From Geobacter sp. (GTDB lineage Bacteria > Desulfobacterota > Desulfuromonadia > Geobacterales > Pseudopelobacteraceae), in NCBI GenBank assembly GCA_025360785.1, contig JANYBN010000006.1, positions 1 through 38,655 on the forward strand: DNA of 38,655 nt. The letters run 5' to 3'. Under the pieces are notes generated by a model, which was not told the origin of the DNA, ran no database searches, and was given only the letters and a program-made list of their open reading frames with translations. Shown in pieces: positions 17,405 to 25,392 of the stretch. Both the position numbers and the translations under genes were made by a program. Positions within the stretch are counted from its first letter, which is position 1. The number at the start of each line of letters is the position of its first letter.

Positions 17405-19390
17405 TTATTTCTCTGTGAGTCTTACCACTTTTTCCAGGTCACATTCAACCACAACCGTCGGGGCCCCGGAATCAAGCTGTGCCAGGGCGTATATCCCGAC
17501 TGGAGTATCCTTCCCTTTGACGATCACCCGTTCCTGGCCGAGAATTGAAACCCCGTTGAATTGACCGGCGGCGATTGCCGGACGCAACTTTTCCAGAGTA
17601 TACTCCGTCATCAGAATCCGTGCGCCATAGCGTCGCGTCAGCCCCTCGACCCGTGCCCCCAGATTGACGTGGTCGCCGATAACCGTATAATCCATCTTTT
17701 TCCCCTCGGCGCCGATATTGCCGACGATCGCCTCGCCGCTGTTCAGGCCGATTCCGGAGGAAAGTGGAGCCTTTCCTTCCGCCTCCCATTTGCAGCGGAG
17801 CTGATCCAGCCGTTCCTGCATTTCAAGCGCGCAGCGCACCCCCCGTTCGGCATGGTCGTCCTGCTTCATCGGAGCGCCCCAGAACACTACAATCGCATCG
17901 CCGATGAATTTATCAAGGATCCCCTCCCATTTCATCACGATATCGGTCATTGCGCCCAGATACTCGTTGAGGATCGCGACAACCTCCTCAGGCTGGTGAT
18001 TCTCCGAATAGGTTGTAAAACTGATCACATCGGAGAAAAGGACCGTGACCTCGCGCTTCTGACCGCCAAGTTGGGCCATTTCCGGGTTGCGAATCATCTC
18101 ATTCACCAGTCGTTCGGTAACATAGCTGGAAAACATGGCGCGGATCCGGCGGGATTGTTTTTCTTCGAACAGAAGCTTGTTGACGGTTTGCGCCGTGAGG
18201 ATGACCGCCATATTTGCCATCGGGTAGATGAGCGAGAGCCAGACCCCTTCGAGGCATGTTATTTCCGACGCGACCAGATAGGCGCCCATCAGCGAAAAAC
18301 CGGTAATGACGCCGTTGCGGGCAGACAGGCGAGGCAGGAGGAGCGCCAACAGAACGGCGGTAACCAGGATTACGCCCAACTCGATGATACCCGGACTTTT
18401 GCTCATGAATTTGCCGGCAAGGATGTTTTCGACAACGGTGGCGTTTTTTTCGACACCCGGCATATCAGCGGAAAACGGCGATACCTTCTGGTCATAAGTC
18501 GCCAGTGCCGAGGTGCCGATCAGGACTATCTTGCCGGCCAGCACCCCCGCTTTGACCCTGCCGCTCAACAGGTCGGCCGCGCTGATATAGGGAAAACTGC
18601 CTTCGGCGCCGAAATAGTTGATCAGAACCCGGTTCGACAGATCCGTCGGTATGAAACGCTCTCCGAAACGAATATTTGACCCGCCGTACAGCCCAAGATC
18701 CTCCTGGCGCAATCCCCGGGCCAGACGTGCGACCTGCAGCGCCAGTGACGGATAGGCATCGTCGCCATGTTTCAGCGCCAGAATCTCCCAGCGCATGACG
18801 CCGTCCATGTCGGGATGTGAAGAGACGTGTCCCAGAGCGGCGGCAGCACGGGCTATTTCGGCCCGCGGCGGAAGCGGCCTTGCCCCCTGGATCGCCCATT
18901 GTTTCCACGGAATCCCCGCAACGCTTTTTACCTCCATGAAGGCGGCATCCCAGAGCAGGTCGTTCTGTTCCGAAGAAGTCGGGGCCGTTCCCATGGCTAC
19001 GTCGGAAAAAGCGACCGGCAGCACGACATTTCCGGCGGCCTTGACCGCCGAGGCAAGTGCCGCATCGGCGGCCGGGCTTTCCGGTTCACTGAAGAAGATA
19101 TCGATACCGATCACACCGGGATGCCCCGCGGAAACCACCTGCACAAGCCTGGCCGTCAGAGTCCGGCTCCATGGCCAGCGGCCGTACTCCTCCAGACTTT
19201 TTTCGTCCAACGCAACGATTACGATATCGTTCCGGCGTGGTGAAGGGCGCAGCTGCTCACGCAGGCGCATGCGCAGGTCGTAGGTCTTGCTCTCCAGATG
19301 TTCACGGATAACGGGAGGGTCGCGCCATTGAGCCAGAAGGGAGAGAATGGTGGTGACCAGAGCAAAAATATAAAAAACGCGATTCTTCAC
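17405..19390 (-). CDS. CHASE2-domain adenylate/guanylate cyclase
   Basis: This 661-aa membrane receptor is predicted to make a cyclic nucleotide in response to an extracytoplasmic signal. One N-terminal transmembrane anchor (about 4-21) is followed by a periplasmic CHASE2 sensor (about 30-325, with GVIGIDIFFSEP). Three membrane segments follow (about 335-400), then a class III cyclase domain (about 445-640). The metal-binding aspartates are Asp454 (FSDVISFT) and Asp498 (KFIGDAIVVFWG). Lys494 and Thr569 (DYTVIGD) occupy the base-recognition positions and favour ATP over GTP. Asn576 and Arg580 (NLGAR) are the transition-state residues, so the enzyme looks active. It starts at a GTG with AAGGA closely upstream, 30 bases after the FecR gene. 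Confidence 0.93.
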   Translation of the reverse strand: MKNRVFYIFALVTTILSLLAQWRDPPVIREHLESKTYDLRMRLREQLRPSPRRNDIVIVALDEKSLEEYGRWPWSRTLTARLVQVVSAGHPGVIGIDIFFSEPESPAADAALASAVKAAGNVVLPVAFSDVAMGTAPTSSEQNDLLWDAAFMEVKSVAGIPWKQWAIQGARPLPPRAEIARAAAALGHVSSHPDMDGVMRWEILALKHGDDAYPSLALQVARLARGLRQEDLGLYGGSNIRFGERFIPTDLSNRVLINYFGAEGSFPYISAADLLSGRVKAGVLAGKIVLIGTSALATYDQKVSPFSADMPGVEKNATVVENILAGKFMSKSPGIIELGVILVTAVLLALLLPRLSARNGVITGFSLMGAYLVASEITCLEGVWLSLIYPMANMAVILTAQTVNKLLFEEKQSRRIRAMFSSYVTERLVNEMIRNPEMAQLGGQKREVTVLFSDVISFTTYSENHQPEEVVAILNEYLGAMTDIVMKWEGILDKFIGDAIVVFWGAPMKQDDHAERGVRCALEMQERLDQLRCKWEAEGKAPLSSGIGLNSGEAIVGNIGAEGKKMDYTVIGDHVNLGARVEGLTRRYGARILMTEYTLEKLRPAIAAGQFNGVSILGQERVIVKGKDTPVGIYALAQLDSGAPTVVVECDLEKVVRLTEK

Positions 19391-19420
19391 GTCATCCTTT
19401 TAACAAGCACTTCAAATTTA

Positions 19421-20182
19421 CTAGAATTTGACACCGATAGTCACGCTGCTTGGCTGCTTGATCGGCTGCTGCTTATCAATAAACGGCGGCTGAATCGGCT
19501 TGATCTCCACGTTTCCGACAATGGCTCCGCCCGATGCCACGTCCGGCAGCTTGATCTCACTCCCCGAGGAAGCGGTATCCTGTTTCAACTTCTCTATCTC
19601 GGCCGGGGTAAGTTGCGTCGGCGCCGGCAGTGCCTGCCCCGACATCACCACCATCGACTGGCCGGGAGAAAGGAGTACCGGCGGGGTACCGGGAGCAGCT
19701 GTCAGCGAGCGGACGTCAACAATCCCCTCAAGACAGGTGATCCGGGTGAACGGCTGGCCGTTCAGAATCCCGGTATCGAACAGAATCACCGTGCCGCGAG
19801 CCGCCGCGACAACCGTCGGGGTTTTTACTTCGAATCTGGTCTTGCCCACTACCGCCCGCATCTTGCCGTCGATCAGGTTAAAAAGTGACTTGCCCCGGTC
19901 AGAGCGGGAGTGAATGAACGTATCGACACTCATGCGCGACTTCTCCGCCAATGTCAGCACGCTGTCATCGATAAACAGGAGCTTTACCCGCCCCCCCTCT
20001 TGAGTGGCCACGGTGTCCAGAAGTTCTATTCCCAACCGGGGTTGGGCATCGAGCCTTTTGCTACCGCGCTCAACGGTCGCCTTGCCGCGTACCGCCACAA
20101 TTGACGCAATCGATTCGGCAGACGCCGCACCGGCCAGGGTGAAAACAAATCCGCCGCATACTGCCGCAATGAGTAGTTTCAT
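19421..20182 (-). CDS. FecR-domain periplasmic protein
   Basis: The 253-aa protein begins with a signal peptide (MKLLIAAVCGGFVFTLAGA, with likely cleavage after ASA). A FecR domain (about residues 28-160) follows, containing the typical VRGKATVERG, DTVATQEGGRVKLLFID, and FEVKTPTVVAAARGT blocks. Here it is a stand-alone exported protein, not the TonB-linked anti-sigma regulator. The C-terminal 70 residues are Pro/Thr-rich and end in aromatic Phe. The start at 20182 is preceded by a GGGAAGG, and only one base separates it from the stop of the TPR-barrel gene. It is 30 bases from the CHASE2-cyclase gene. FecR proteins next to CHASE2 cyclases are a recurring arrangement, suggesting that FecR is part of the sensor. 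Confidence 0.88.
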   Translation of the reverse strand: MKLLIAAVCGGFVFTLAGAASAESIASIVAVRGKATVERGSKRLDAQPRLGIELLDTVATQEGGRVKLLFIDDSVLTLAEKSRMSVDTFIHSRSDRGKSLFNLIDGKMRAVVGKTRFEVKTPTVVAAARGTVILFDTGILNGQPFTRITCLEGIVDVRSLTAAPGTPPVLLSPGQSMVVMSGQALPAPTQLTPAEIEKLKQDTASSGSEIKLPDVASGGAIVGNVEIKPIQPPFIDKQQPIKQPSSVTIGVKF

Positions 20183-20183
20183 A

Positions 20184-21473
20184 TCAGTACCTTCCCTGGA
20201 CCATGATGCTGGTGATGCTTCTGCTGTAGTTGTATCCCGATATATTCGAATCATTGTTGCTGTATTGATACCCGAGCGACAGACCTAAGTGCTCGGATTT
20301 CTGCCAGGTCAACGAAGTGGCGCCGGTAATCGAGGTGTCCGAGCGAATGGCTGTTTCTCCGGTCAGAACATCGTCATATTTCCGGGTGGCGGCTTCCAGG
20401 GAGACATCCAGCAGGAGCGAGGCGGGCAGGGTGACGGCCAGGCCGACAGTGCCAAGATGAGCGGCGGAGCTCCATGCGGAAACTTTGGTGAGGTCGCGTT
20501 CAAAGGTATAGCCGCCGCGCAGGTTCAGGATTTCTGAAACCGGTTGACGGTGACTGAGCAGGATGGAATGAGTCGTGCCGTTGCGGTCCGTGTTGGTGGG
20601 ATACGTAGCGCTGTTGCTGAATGAAGAGCCGCGAAAGCGATATTCCAGACCGCTGGTCATTCCTTCCTTGAAGCTCGCAAACAAGCCGGGTGTTATACTG
20701 ACGTCATTGTCAAACAACTCCCCCCCGAGCAGAATCGATTCGAAGCTGCCAACGACCCTGGCCGAAAACAGCGGAGAAATCCTCCGTTTATAGGTGAGGT
20801 CCACCAGGTTCTGGGTGAGATTGAAGTCACTCAGATGCAGATGCACCGTCTGGTAGAACGAATAGCTGCCGGTCAGTTCCTGATTGCTGTCATGAAGCGC
20901 CGTGCCGTTGAGGCCGAGGTTGAATATCCCCCGCAGGTCACCCCTCCGGCTGACTCCGACCGGAAGAGGTCCGCCGTCGTTGGCAAGCGGCACGTTCGAA
21001 TCATACTGCATTCCACCTGATACGACGGCGCCCCAACGCTTGCCGTTATTCTTTTTGTAGATGGCGGCAAGATAGCCGTCCGCCGCCGCTCTCACTTCCG
21101 AATCAGGTTGCAGCGTCAGCAGATTGTCGAAGTAGTCACCGGCTTCGTCGTACATTTTCTGGTTGTAATAGAATGTTCCCAGTTCCAGATTGATGCGAAG
21201 ATTGCCCGGGTCCAGGCGCAATGCCGATTTCAGTGCGGATTCGGCAGCAGGATCATTTGCCCGGTTGAGAGCGATGGCGAGGTAGAGATTCGCTTCGCTG
21301 TCGGCGGGATGCTCTTTTAGAGCCGTCTGAAACTCCTCCTGGGCAAGGGACGGGTTCCCGGCTTCCAGGGCCGCAACGCCGCGCGCCATCCGTTTTTCAA
21401 AATCGGCTTCGGTGGCGCAGGCCGGAGCAGCAAGAAGACTGAGTGCGCCAAATATGATCAATTTCCGGAACAT
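20184..21473 (-). CDS. TPR plus outer-membrane beta-barrel protein
   Basis: The 429-aa protein has a signal peptide (MFRKLIIFGALSLLAAPACA), then three to four TPR-like repeats (about residues 22-140). About 280 residues of alternating amphipathic beta strands follow and end in a terminal aromatic residue (MVQGRY), as in outer-membrane barrels. A periplasmic TPR domain in front of a roughly 14-strand barrel matches the layout of surface lipoprotein assembly modulators (Slam, DUF560). The strands contain motifs such as GGMQYDSNVPL near the start of the barrel. It lies 14 bases after a lipoprotein gene and one base before FecR. A role in moving the neighbouring lipoprotein or repeat protein to the surface is inferred; a passive porin-like role is also possible. 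Confidence 0.78.
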   Translation of the reverse strand: MFRKLIIFGALSLLAAPACATEADFEKRMARGVAALEAGNPSLAQEEFQTALKEHPADSEANLYLAIALNRANDPAAESALKSALRLDPGNLRINLELGTFYYNQKMYDEAGDYFDNLLTLQPDSEVRAAADGYLAAIYKKNNGKRWGAVVSGGMQYDSNVPLANDGGPLPVGVSRRGDLRGIFNLGLNGTALHDSNQELTGSYSFYQTVHLHLSDFNLTQNLVDLTYKRRISPLFSARVVGSFESILLGGELFDNDVSITPGLFASFKEGMTSGLEYRFRGSSFSNSATYPTNTDRNGTTHSILLSHRQPVSEILNLRGGYTFERDLTKVSAWSSAAHLGTVGLAVTLPASLLLDVSLEAATRKYDDVLTGETAIRSDTSITGATSLTWQKSEHLGLSLGYQYSNNDSNISGYNYSRSITSIMVQGRY

Positions 21474-21487
21474 GGTTCCTCCTGCCG

Positions 21488-21985
21488 TTACTGGATAGTG
21501 GTCGTGAGGGTCGGGGTTAGACCGGTTACCCTGGCCCCGTTGGTGTCAAAAGCTTCAAAAGAGAGGAGCTTGAAGTCGCTCTCCACCGGAAACGTTCCCG
21601 AGGCCACTTTCAGGTGGATGGTAATCTCGTCGGTCGCGGCAAACCCGGCCGCAACAATTGCGGAAATTGCGAGTTCCCCCGGTGCAGTTGCCGTGGCCGG
21701 AGTGTAGGTAACCCCCGGCAGCGTTTGATTCTGGGGTGACGAGCTGGTTATCACCACGGTCGCAGAGGGGTCGGCGCTTCCGTCCGCTCTGAGAGGAGGA
21801 GCAACACCGACCGGAATAGTGATCGCCAACTGGATTCCGGCAATGTTTCTGTCTCCGGTCAGAGCCGCAGTTTTAATGACCGCCTTGATATCTCTATCGG
21901 CAGTCGCAACTTTCGTGCTGTCGCCGCATGCCGACAGCAGGGCAAGGGGCAACAGGATCAATATGTTGCAAAGCCATTTTCTCAT
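21488..21985 (-). CDS. cohesin-like lipoprotein
   Basis: The 165-aa protein starts MRKWLCNILILLPLALLSAC, with a lipobox LSAC for lipid attachment. The mature part is one beta-rich domain of about 135 residues. It has the pattern of a cohesin-type sandwich: an IAGIQLAITIP strand, a YTPATATAPGELAISAIVAAGF middle section that can be read as separate strands, and a closing FKLLSFEAFDTNGARV. The start at 21985 has GGAG 8 bases upstream. A longer frame starting at 22024 would overlap the previous stop but would bury the lipoprotein signal. It directly follows the gene for a secreted protein with a dockerin-like end, which fits an anchor for that protein. The cohesin assignment is by pattern and is not certain. 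Confidence 0.7.
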   Translation of the reverse strand: MRKWLCNILILLPLALLSACGDSTKVATADRDIKAVIKTAALTGDRNIAGIQLAITIPVGVAPPLRADGSADPSATVVITSSSPQNQTLPGVTYTPATATAPGELAISAIVAAGFAATDEITIHLKVASGTFPVESDFKLLSFEAFDTNGARVTGLTPTLTTTIQ

Positions 21986-22020
21986 GGTAGATACTCCTTG
22001 AAGGTTTCGTCCGGTGACGC

Positions 22021-25000
22021 TCATAGCCCCACCACCCGGCGCAGGGTGACGATGGTGTCGCCCAGATTGATCTCGCCGTCCGGCTCGGGTAATCCGTTTA
22101 CCAACGGCGCAACATCGCCGTGCAACAGCTCTGTTTGAGTCGGTGTTTCAATTTTCATGGCAAAGTTGAGGGACTTGAGGGCGTCGCTTAGTTGCGGCTC
22201 CAGTTTGGGAGGATCGGTGGCGGGCGCCGGAGCGATCACCCCATCGGTGGATCCGATCAGTATGGTAGCTGATTTTGGCTTGGCGATGTTTCCGGCGGCG
22301 TCTTTAGCATATGCATAAAGCGTATGATTCCCCCAGGTCGGCAAAGTGAACGAGGCGGGCGCGCCGGGCGTCCAGGCGGGATCCGAGGCAAGCGGTGGAG
22401 TGGCGCTTTCCGACATCAGATAGCCGGTGACTCCGACCGCGTCGGTCGCTGCGATAACGATACCGGATACGGTCAAAGTCGATGATGTTGCCGGAACGGT
22501 GAAGCTGGTAATGTCCGGAGCCGCCGCATCGATGGTCGGCAAGAAAACGGCAACCGCCCAGACGGACAGGTGACTCACCGCTATATCAACCGTGCCATCC
22601 GATTTGACAATCGCGGAACCTTCAAGTGTCCACTTTACGCCGTCAAAGCTGTAATACGATACCGTTGCCCCGGGTAAGGCGAATGCCGAAGAGATCGCCA
22701 GATTGACGATCATCGGCGGAGCGATGGTCTTGACCGTTGATGCTCCGGCGGAAATGATTATGTCGATGGAGTTGCCCAGCGCTGACAGTACCTTGCCGTC
22801 GGAGGTTTGTGCCGTCGCCAGTCCGCCCGGAAGAGCAGCCGTACTGTTCATTACCGATGCCGTCACGGTAAGCGTACCGCTGATCGGGTTTCCGGCGGCA
22901 TCTTTCAACAGGGTTCCGGATGCGAGAGTCACATTCGCGCCTGGAGCTGTCAGGGAAACCGGGACGGTTGTTATGCCGTCAGCTCCGGTGATGACCTGGT
23001 TTGCGGGCAGTGGGTTAACAGTGAGGTTCCCGGAGACCGGTGATGCCACGTAATAAGCTGCATTGCCGGCTTGATTGGCCACTATTGTACAGGTGCCGGT
23101 TGAAACAGGTAAAATACTGCTGCCATTTGCTCCGCTGACTGTACAGACGAGGGGTGTGGCGGAGGCGAAGGTAACCGGATTGCCGGAACCGCCTCCTGTG
23201 GCACTGACCGTGCTACTGCCGCCAACCGCCAGAGTTGACGGCAAGAAGCTGATCACGCCGATAGTCTGGCTTTGCATAACAGGCGGAACGACGGACAACA
23301 CCACGCTGGCAGGGTTGTAGGCCACGTTCCACGACTTGCCGCCGGTCAGTGGGGGCAGGTTGGTGGTAACGAATGTGCCGCTGCACGCTGTACCGCAGGT
23401 CAGGATGGTAAAGCTGTCTCCTGCAGGAGGGTCATAGCCGTTCAGGGCCAAGTTCAGGGTCCCGCTGATAGCTGTCGTGCCGCCGACTTCAACCTGATCA
23501 TTAGTGGCGGCGCCGGAGATGTCGATATAGAAGACATCGGTTCCCGTCATGCTCATGCCGGTGAAGGAAAGGAGACCGCTCGTTCCCGGAGTCGCGGGCT
23601 TGATCGCGCCGGCGTTGCTGAAGGTGCCAGATGTAATGGTAGAGACATCGACTGTGCCGGTTCCCGTGATGATCCCTGAGTTTGTAAAACTTCCGTAAAC
23701 TCCCGTGCCATTCAGCGTTACGCTGTTCCCGGCCCCGGTGTCGATGGTGCCGCTGTTTGTGAAGATGCTGCCCATTGGCATGTTGATGTTTAAGGATTTG
23801 TTGACGGTAATGGTACCGCTGTTGGTGTTGGCGGATGCGCCGATGACAAGAGTTGATGGATTTGCTCCCGTGAAGGTCATGGTGCCGGTGTTCTCCAGGA
23901 TGCCGGTAATTGTGCCGGTGACGGTCATGGCGCCGTTGTTCTTCAGGAGGCCAACGCTTAAAAAAGCAGAGTTGTCGAGCGAAATCGCTCCGAAGTTGGT
24001 GAGCATGTTGCCGCTGACCTGCGAACCCGGATTGGCCACGTACAACAATCCGCCGGGAGCGATGCTGCTGGCGCCGATGAGGCTCAGGGAATGGTCGCTG
24101 TTTCTCTTCACGCTCAAAGTCTGAACGCCGCTGGCGGCTCCAAGGACCATATCGAGTACGGAGGCAGCCTGATCGAGGTCAACGTTGTAGGTGCCCGGCA
24201 GCGTGATGTTGACATGTTCCGCAGCAGAGGGGATGTGCCCGCAGTCCCAGTTACCAACTGTGCTCCAGAGACCGTCTGCTGCTGCACCGGTCCAATTGCA
24301 TGCAGGTTCGACGGCGCCGATGTCACAGCTGGCCGGGAGAGGGCGGGTGCCCCCCCGCTGGTCTTTAGAGAGACAGGTCGCCGGATTACCGGCGTTGAGG
24401 GCCGGGCTTCCGGAGAGAAGGGCATGGGTGTCGGTCGGGCCGCCGTTGTTGAGGAGCGGCTCAAGAAGCGCCGGTGCTGAAATGAAGACGCTTCCGGCAG
24501 CAGTGGATCCGGACAGCACATCAATTATGCTGCTATTAACTGTAGGCGGTGTGCCTCCTGCGAGCAGGTCCGCCGGGCTGTTGGTGGTGTTACCGCTAAG
24601 AATGGTGTTGTCGATGGTCAAAAAATCGCCGAAATAGTTGTCGAGCGCTGCCGAGCTGATGGAGGTGGTGGTATTTCCGGTTATGGTGGAGTTGTTGAGG
24701 GTGAGGCTGCTGCCGCCGCTGTAATTGTAGATACCACCCCCATCTACGGAAGTATTGCCGCTAATGGTGGAGTTGTTGATAAATAAAATGTTGGAGTCGT
24801 TATAGATCCCCCCGCCGGAGGAAGCGGCGCTGTTACCGGCTACGGTCACATCATTCAGGATCATCGTGCCGGAATTCGCTATACCGCCGCCATTGCCGGG
24901 GGGGCCGGTACTTGGGGCACTGTTTCCTATTACCGCAACTTTGTTCAGGGTCAGGCTGCCAGAGTTAAAAACAGCCCCACCATTAAAAGTGCCAGTATTG

Positions 25001-25356
25001 GCATTCCCATTGGTTAGAGTAACGCCTTCGACCACTACTGCTGCACTGCTAACATTGAAAATTCTGCTGCTGCCGCCACCGCTTATGGTCAGGCTGCGCG
25101 CGCCGGGGCCGGTGATGGTGAGGCTTTTGCTAATCGCTATTTCACCCGAGGTAAGGGTGATCAGGGTTATTCCTGCGTTAAAGTCGATGGTGTCGCCTGT
25201 TGCTGCGGCATCCAGTACCGCCTGCCGCAACGAACCGGCACCATTGTCACCGTTGTTGATTACGGTCAATGTCGCCGCTTCAGCACCCGCAGACAGCCCC
25301 AGCAATATCAGTAATATTACAACCTGCACGATGGCCTGACGAACCCGGTTTCTCAT
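22021..25356 (-). CDS. secreted beta-helix repeat protein with dockerin-like C-terminus
   Basis: The 1111-aa protein has a signal peptide (about residues 1-27). A right-handed parallel beta-helix follows (about 28-300), built from repeats such as GGGIYNDSN and TISGNTS. Next come the choice-of-anchor Q type block with LLSGSPALNAG and DQRGGTRPLPASCDIG (about 320-350), a second repeat region rich in N.G.IT motifs (about 350-600), and bacterial Ig-like domains (about 690-1020). The last 32 residues contain GDVAPLVNG and PDGEINLGDTIVTLRRVVG. This resembles one calcium-binding F-hand of a dockerin module, with Asp at the expected ligand spacing. AGAGG precedes the ATG by about 8 bases. Low charge and high Ser, Thr, Gly and Ala content suit a surface adhesin or matrix protein. 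Confidence 0.85.
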   Translation of the reverse strand: MRNRVRQAIVQVVILLILLGLSAGAEAATLTVINNGDNGAGSLRQAVLDAAATGDTIDFNAGITLITLTSGEIAISKSLTITGPGARSLTISGGGSSRIFNVSSAAVVVEGVTLTNGNANTGTFNGGAVFNSGSLTLNKVAVIGNSAPSTGPPGNGGGIANSGTMILNDVTVAGNSAASSGGGIYNDSNILFINNSTISGNTSVDGGGIYNYSGGSSLTLNNSTITGNTTTSISSAALDNYFGDFLTIDNTILSGNTTNSPADLLAGGTPPTVNSSIIDVLSGSTAAGSVFISAPALLEPLLNNGGPTDTHALLSGSPALNAGNPATCLSKDQRGGTRPLPASCDIGAVEPACNWTGAAADGLWSTVGNWDCGHIPSAAEHVNITLPGTYNVDLDQAASVLDMVLGAASGVQTLSVKRNSDHSLSLIGASSIAPGGLLYVANPGSQVSGNMLTNFGAISLDNSAFLSVGLLKNNGAMTVTGTITGILENTGTMTFTGANPSTLVIGASANTNSGTITVNKSLNINMPMGSIFTNSGTIDTGAGNSVTLNGTGVYGSFTNSGIITGTGTVDVSTITSGTFSNAGAIKPATPGTSGLLSFTGMSMTGTDVFYIDISGAATNDQVEVGGTTAISGTLNLALNGYDPPAGDSFTILTCGTACSGTFVTTNLPPLTGGKSWNVAYNPASVVLSVVPPVMQSQTIGVISFLPSTLAVGGSSTVSATGGGSGNPVTFASATPLVCTVSGANGSSILPVSTGTCTIVANQAGNAAYYVASPVSGNLTVNPLPANQVITGADGITTVPVSLTAPGANVTLASGTLLKDAAGNPISGTLTVTASVMNSTAALPGGLATAQTSDGKVLSALGNSIDIIISAGASTVKTIAPPMIVNLAISSAFALPGATVSYYSFDGVKWTLEGSAIVKSDGTVDIAVSHLSVWAVAVFLPTIDAAAPDITSFTVPATSSTLTVSGIVIAATDAVGVTGYLMSESATPPLASDPAWTPGAPASFTLPTWGNHTLYAYAKDAAGNIAKPKSATILIGSTDGVIAPAPATDPPKLEPQLSDALKSLNFAMKIETPTQTELLHGDVAPLVNGLPEPDGEINLGDTIVTLRRVVGL

Positions 25357-25392
25357 AGCGATATCCTCTTGGTTGATACAACTGGAAAGTTG

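Noticed and set aside
17561-18679. Plus-strand open frame (372 aa) opposite the cyclase gene
   Set aside because: It lies entirely within the CHASE2-cyclase gene on the other strand and shows no domain.
19411-19436. CAAATT/AATTTG inverted repeat after the FecR stop as a terminator
   Set aside because: The stem is only 6 AT-rich base pairs without a U-run, and the next gene begins 30 bases on, so it is unlikely to stop transcription.
22021-25356. Possible CRISPR-like or tandem DNA repeat in the repetitive secreted-protein gene
   Set aside because: The repetition is at protein level (short N/G/S/T-rich beta-helix turns). The nucleotide units differ in length and sequence and have no regular spacers.
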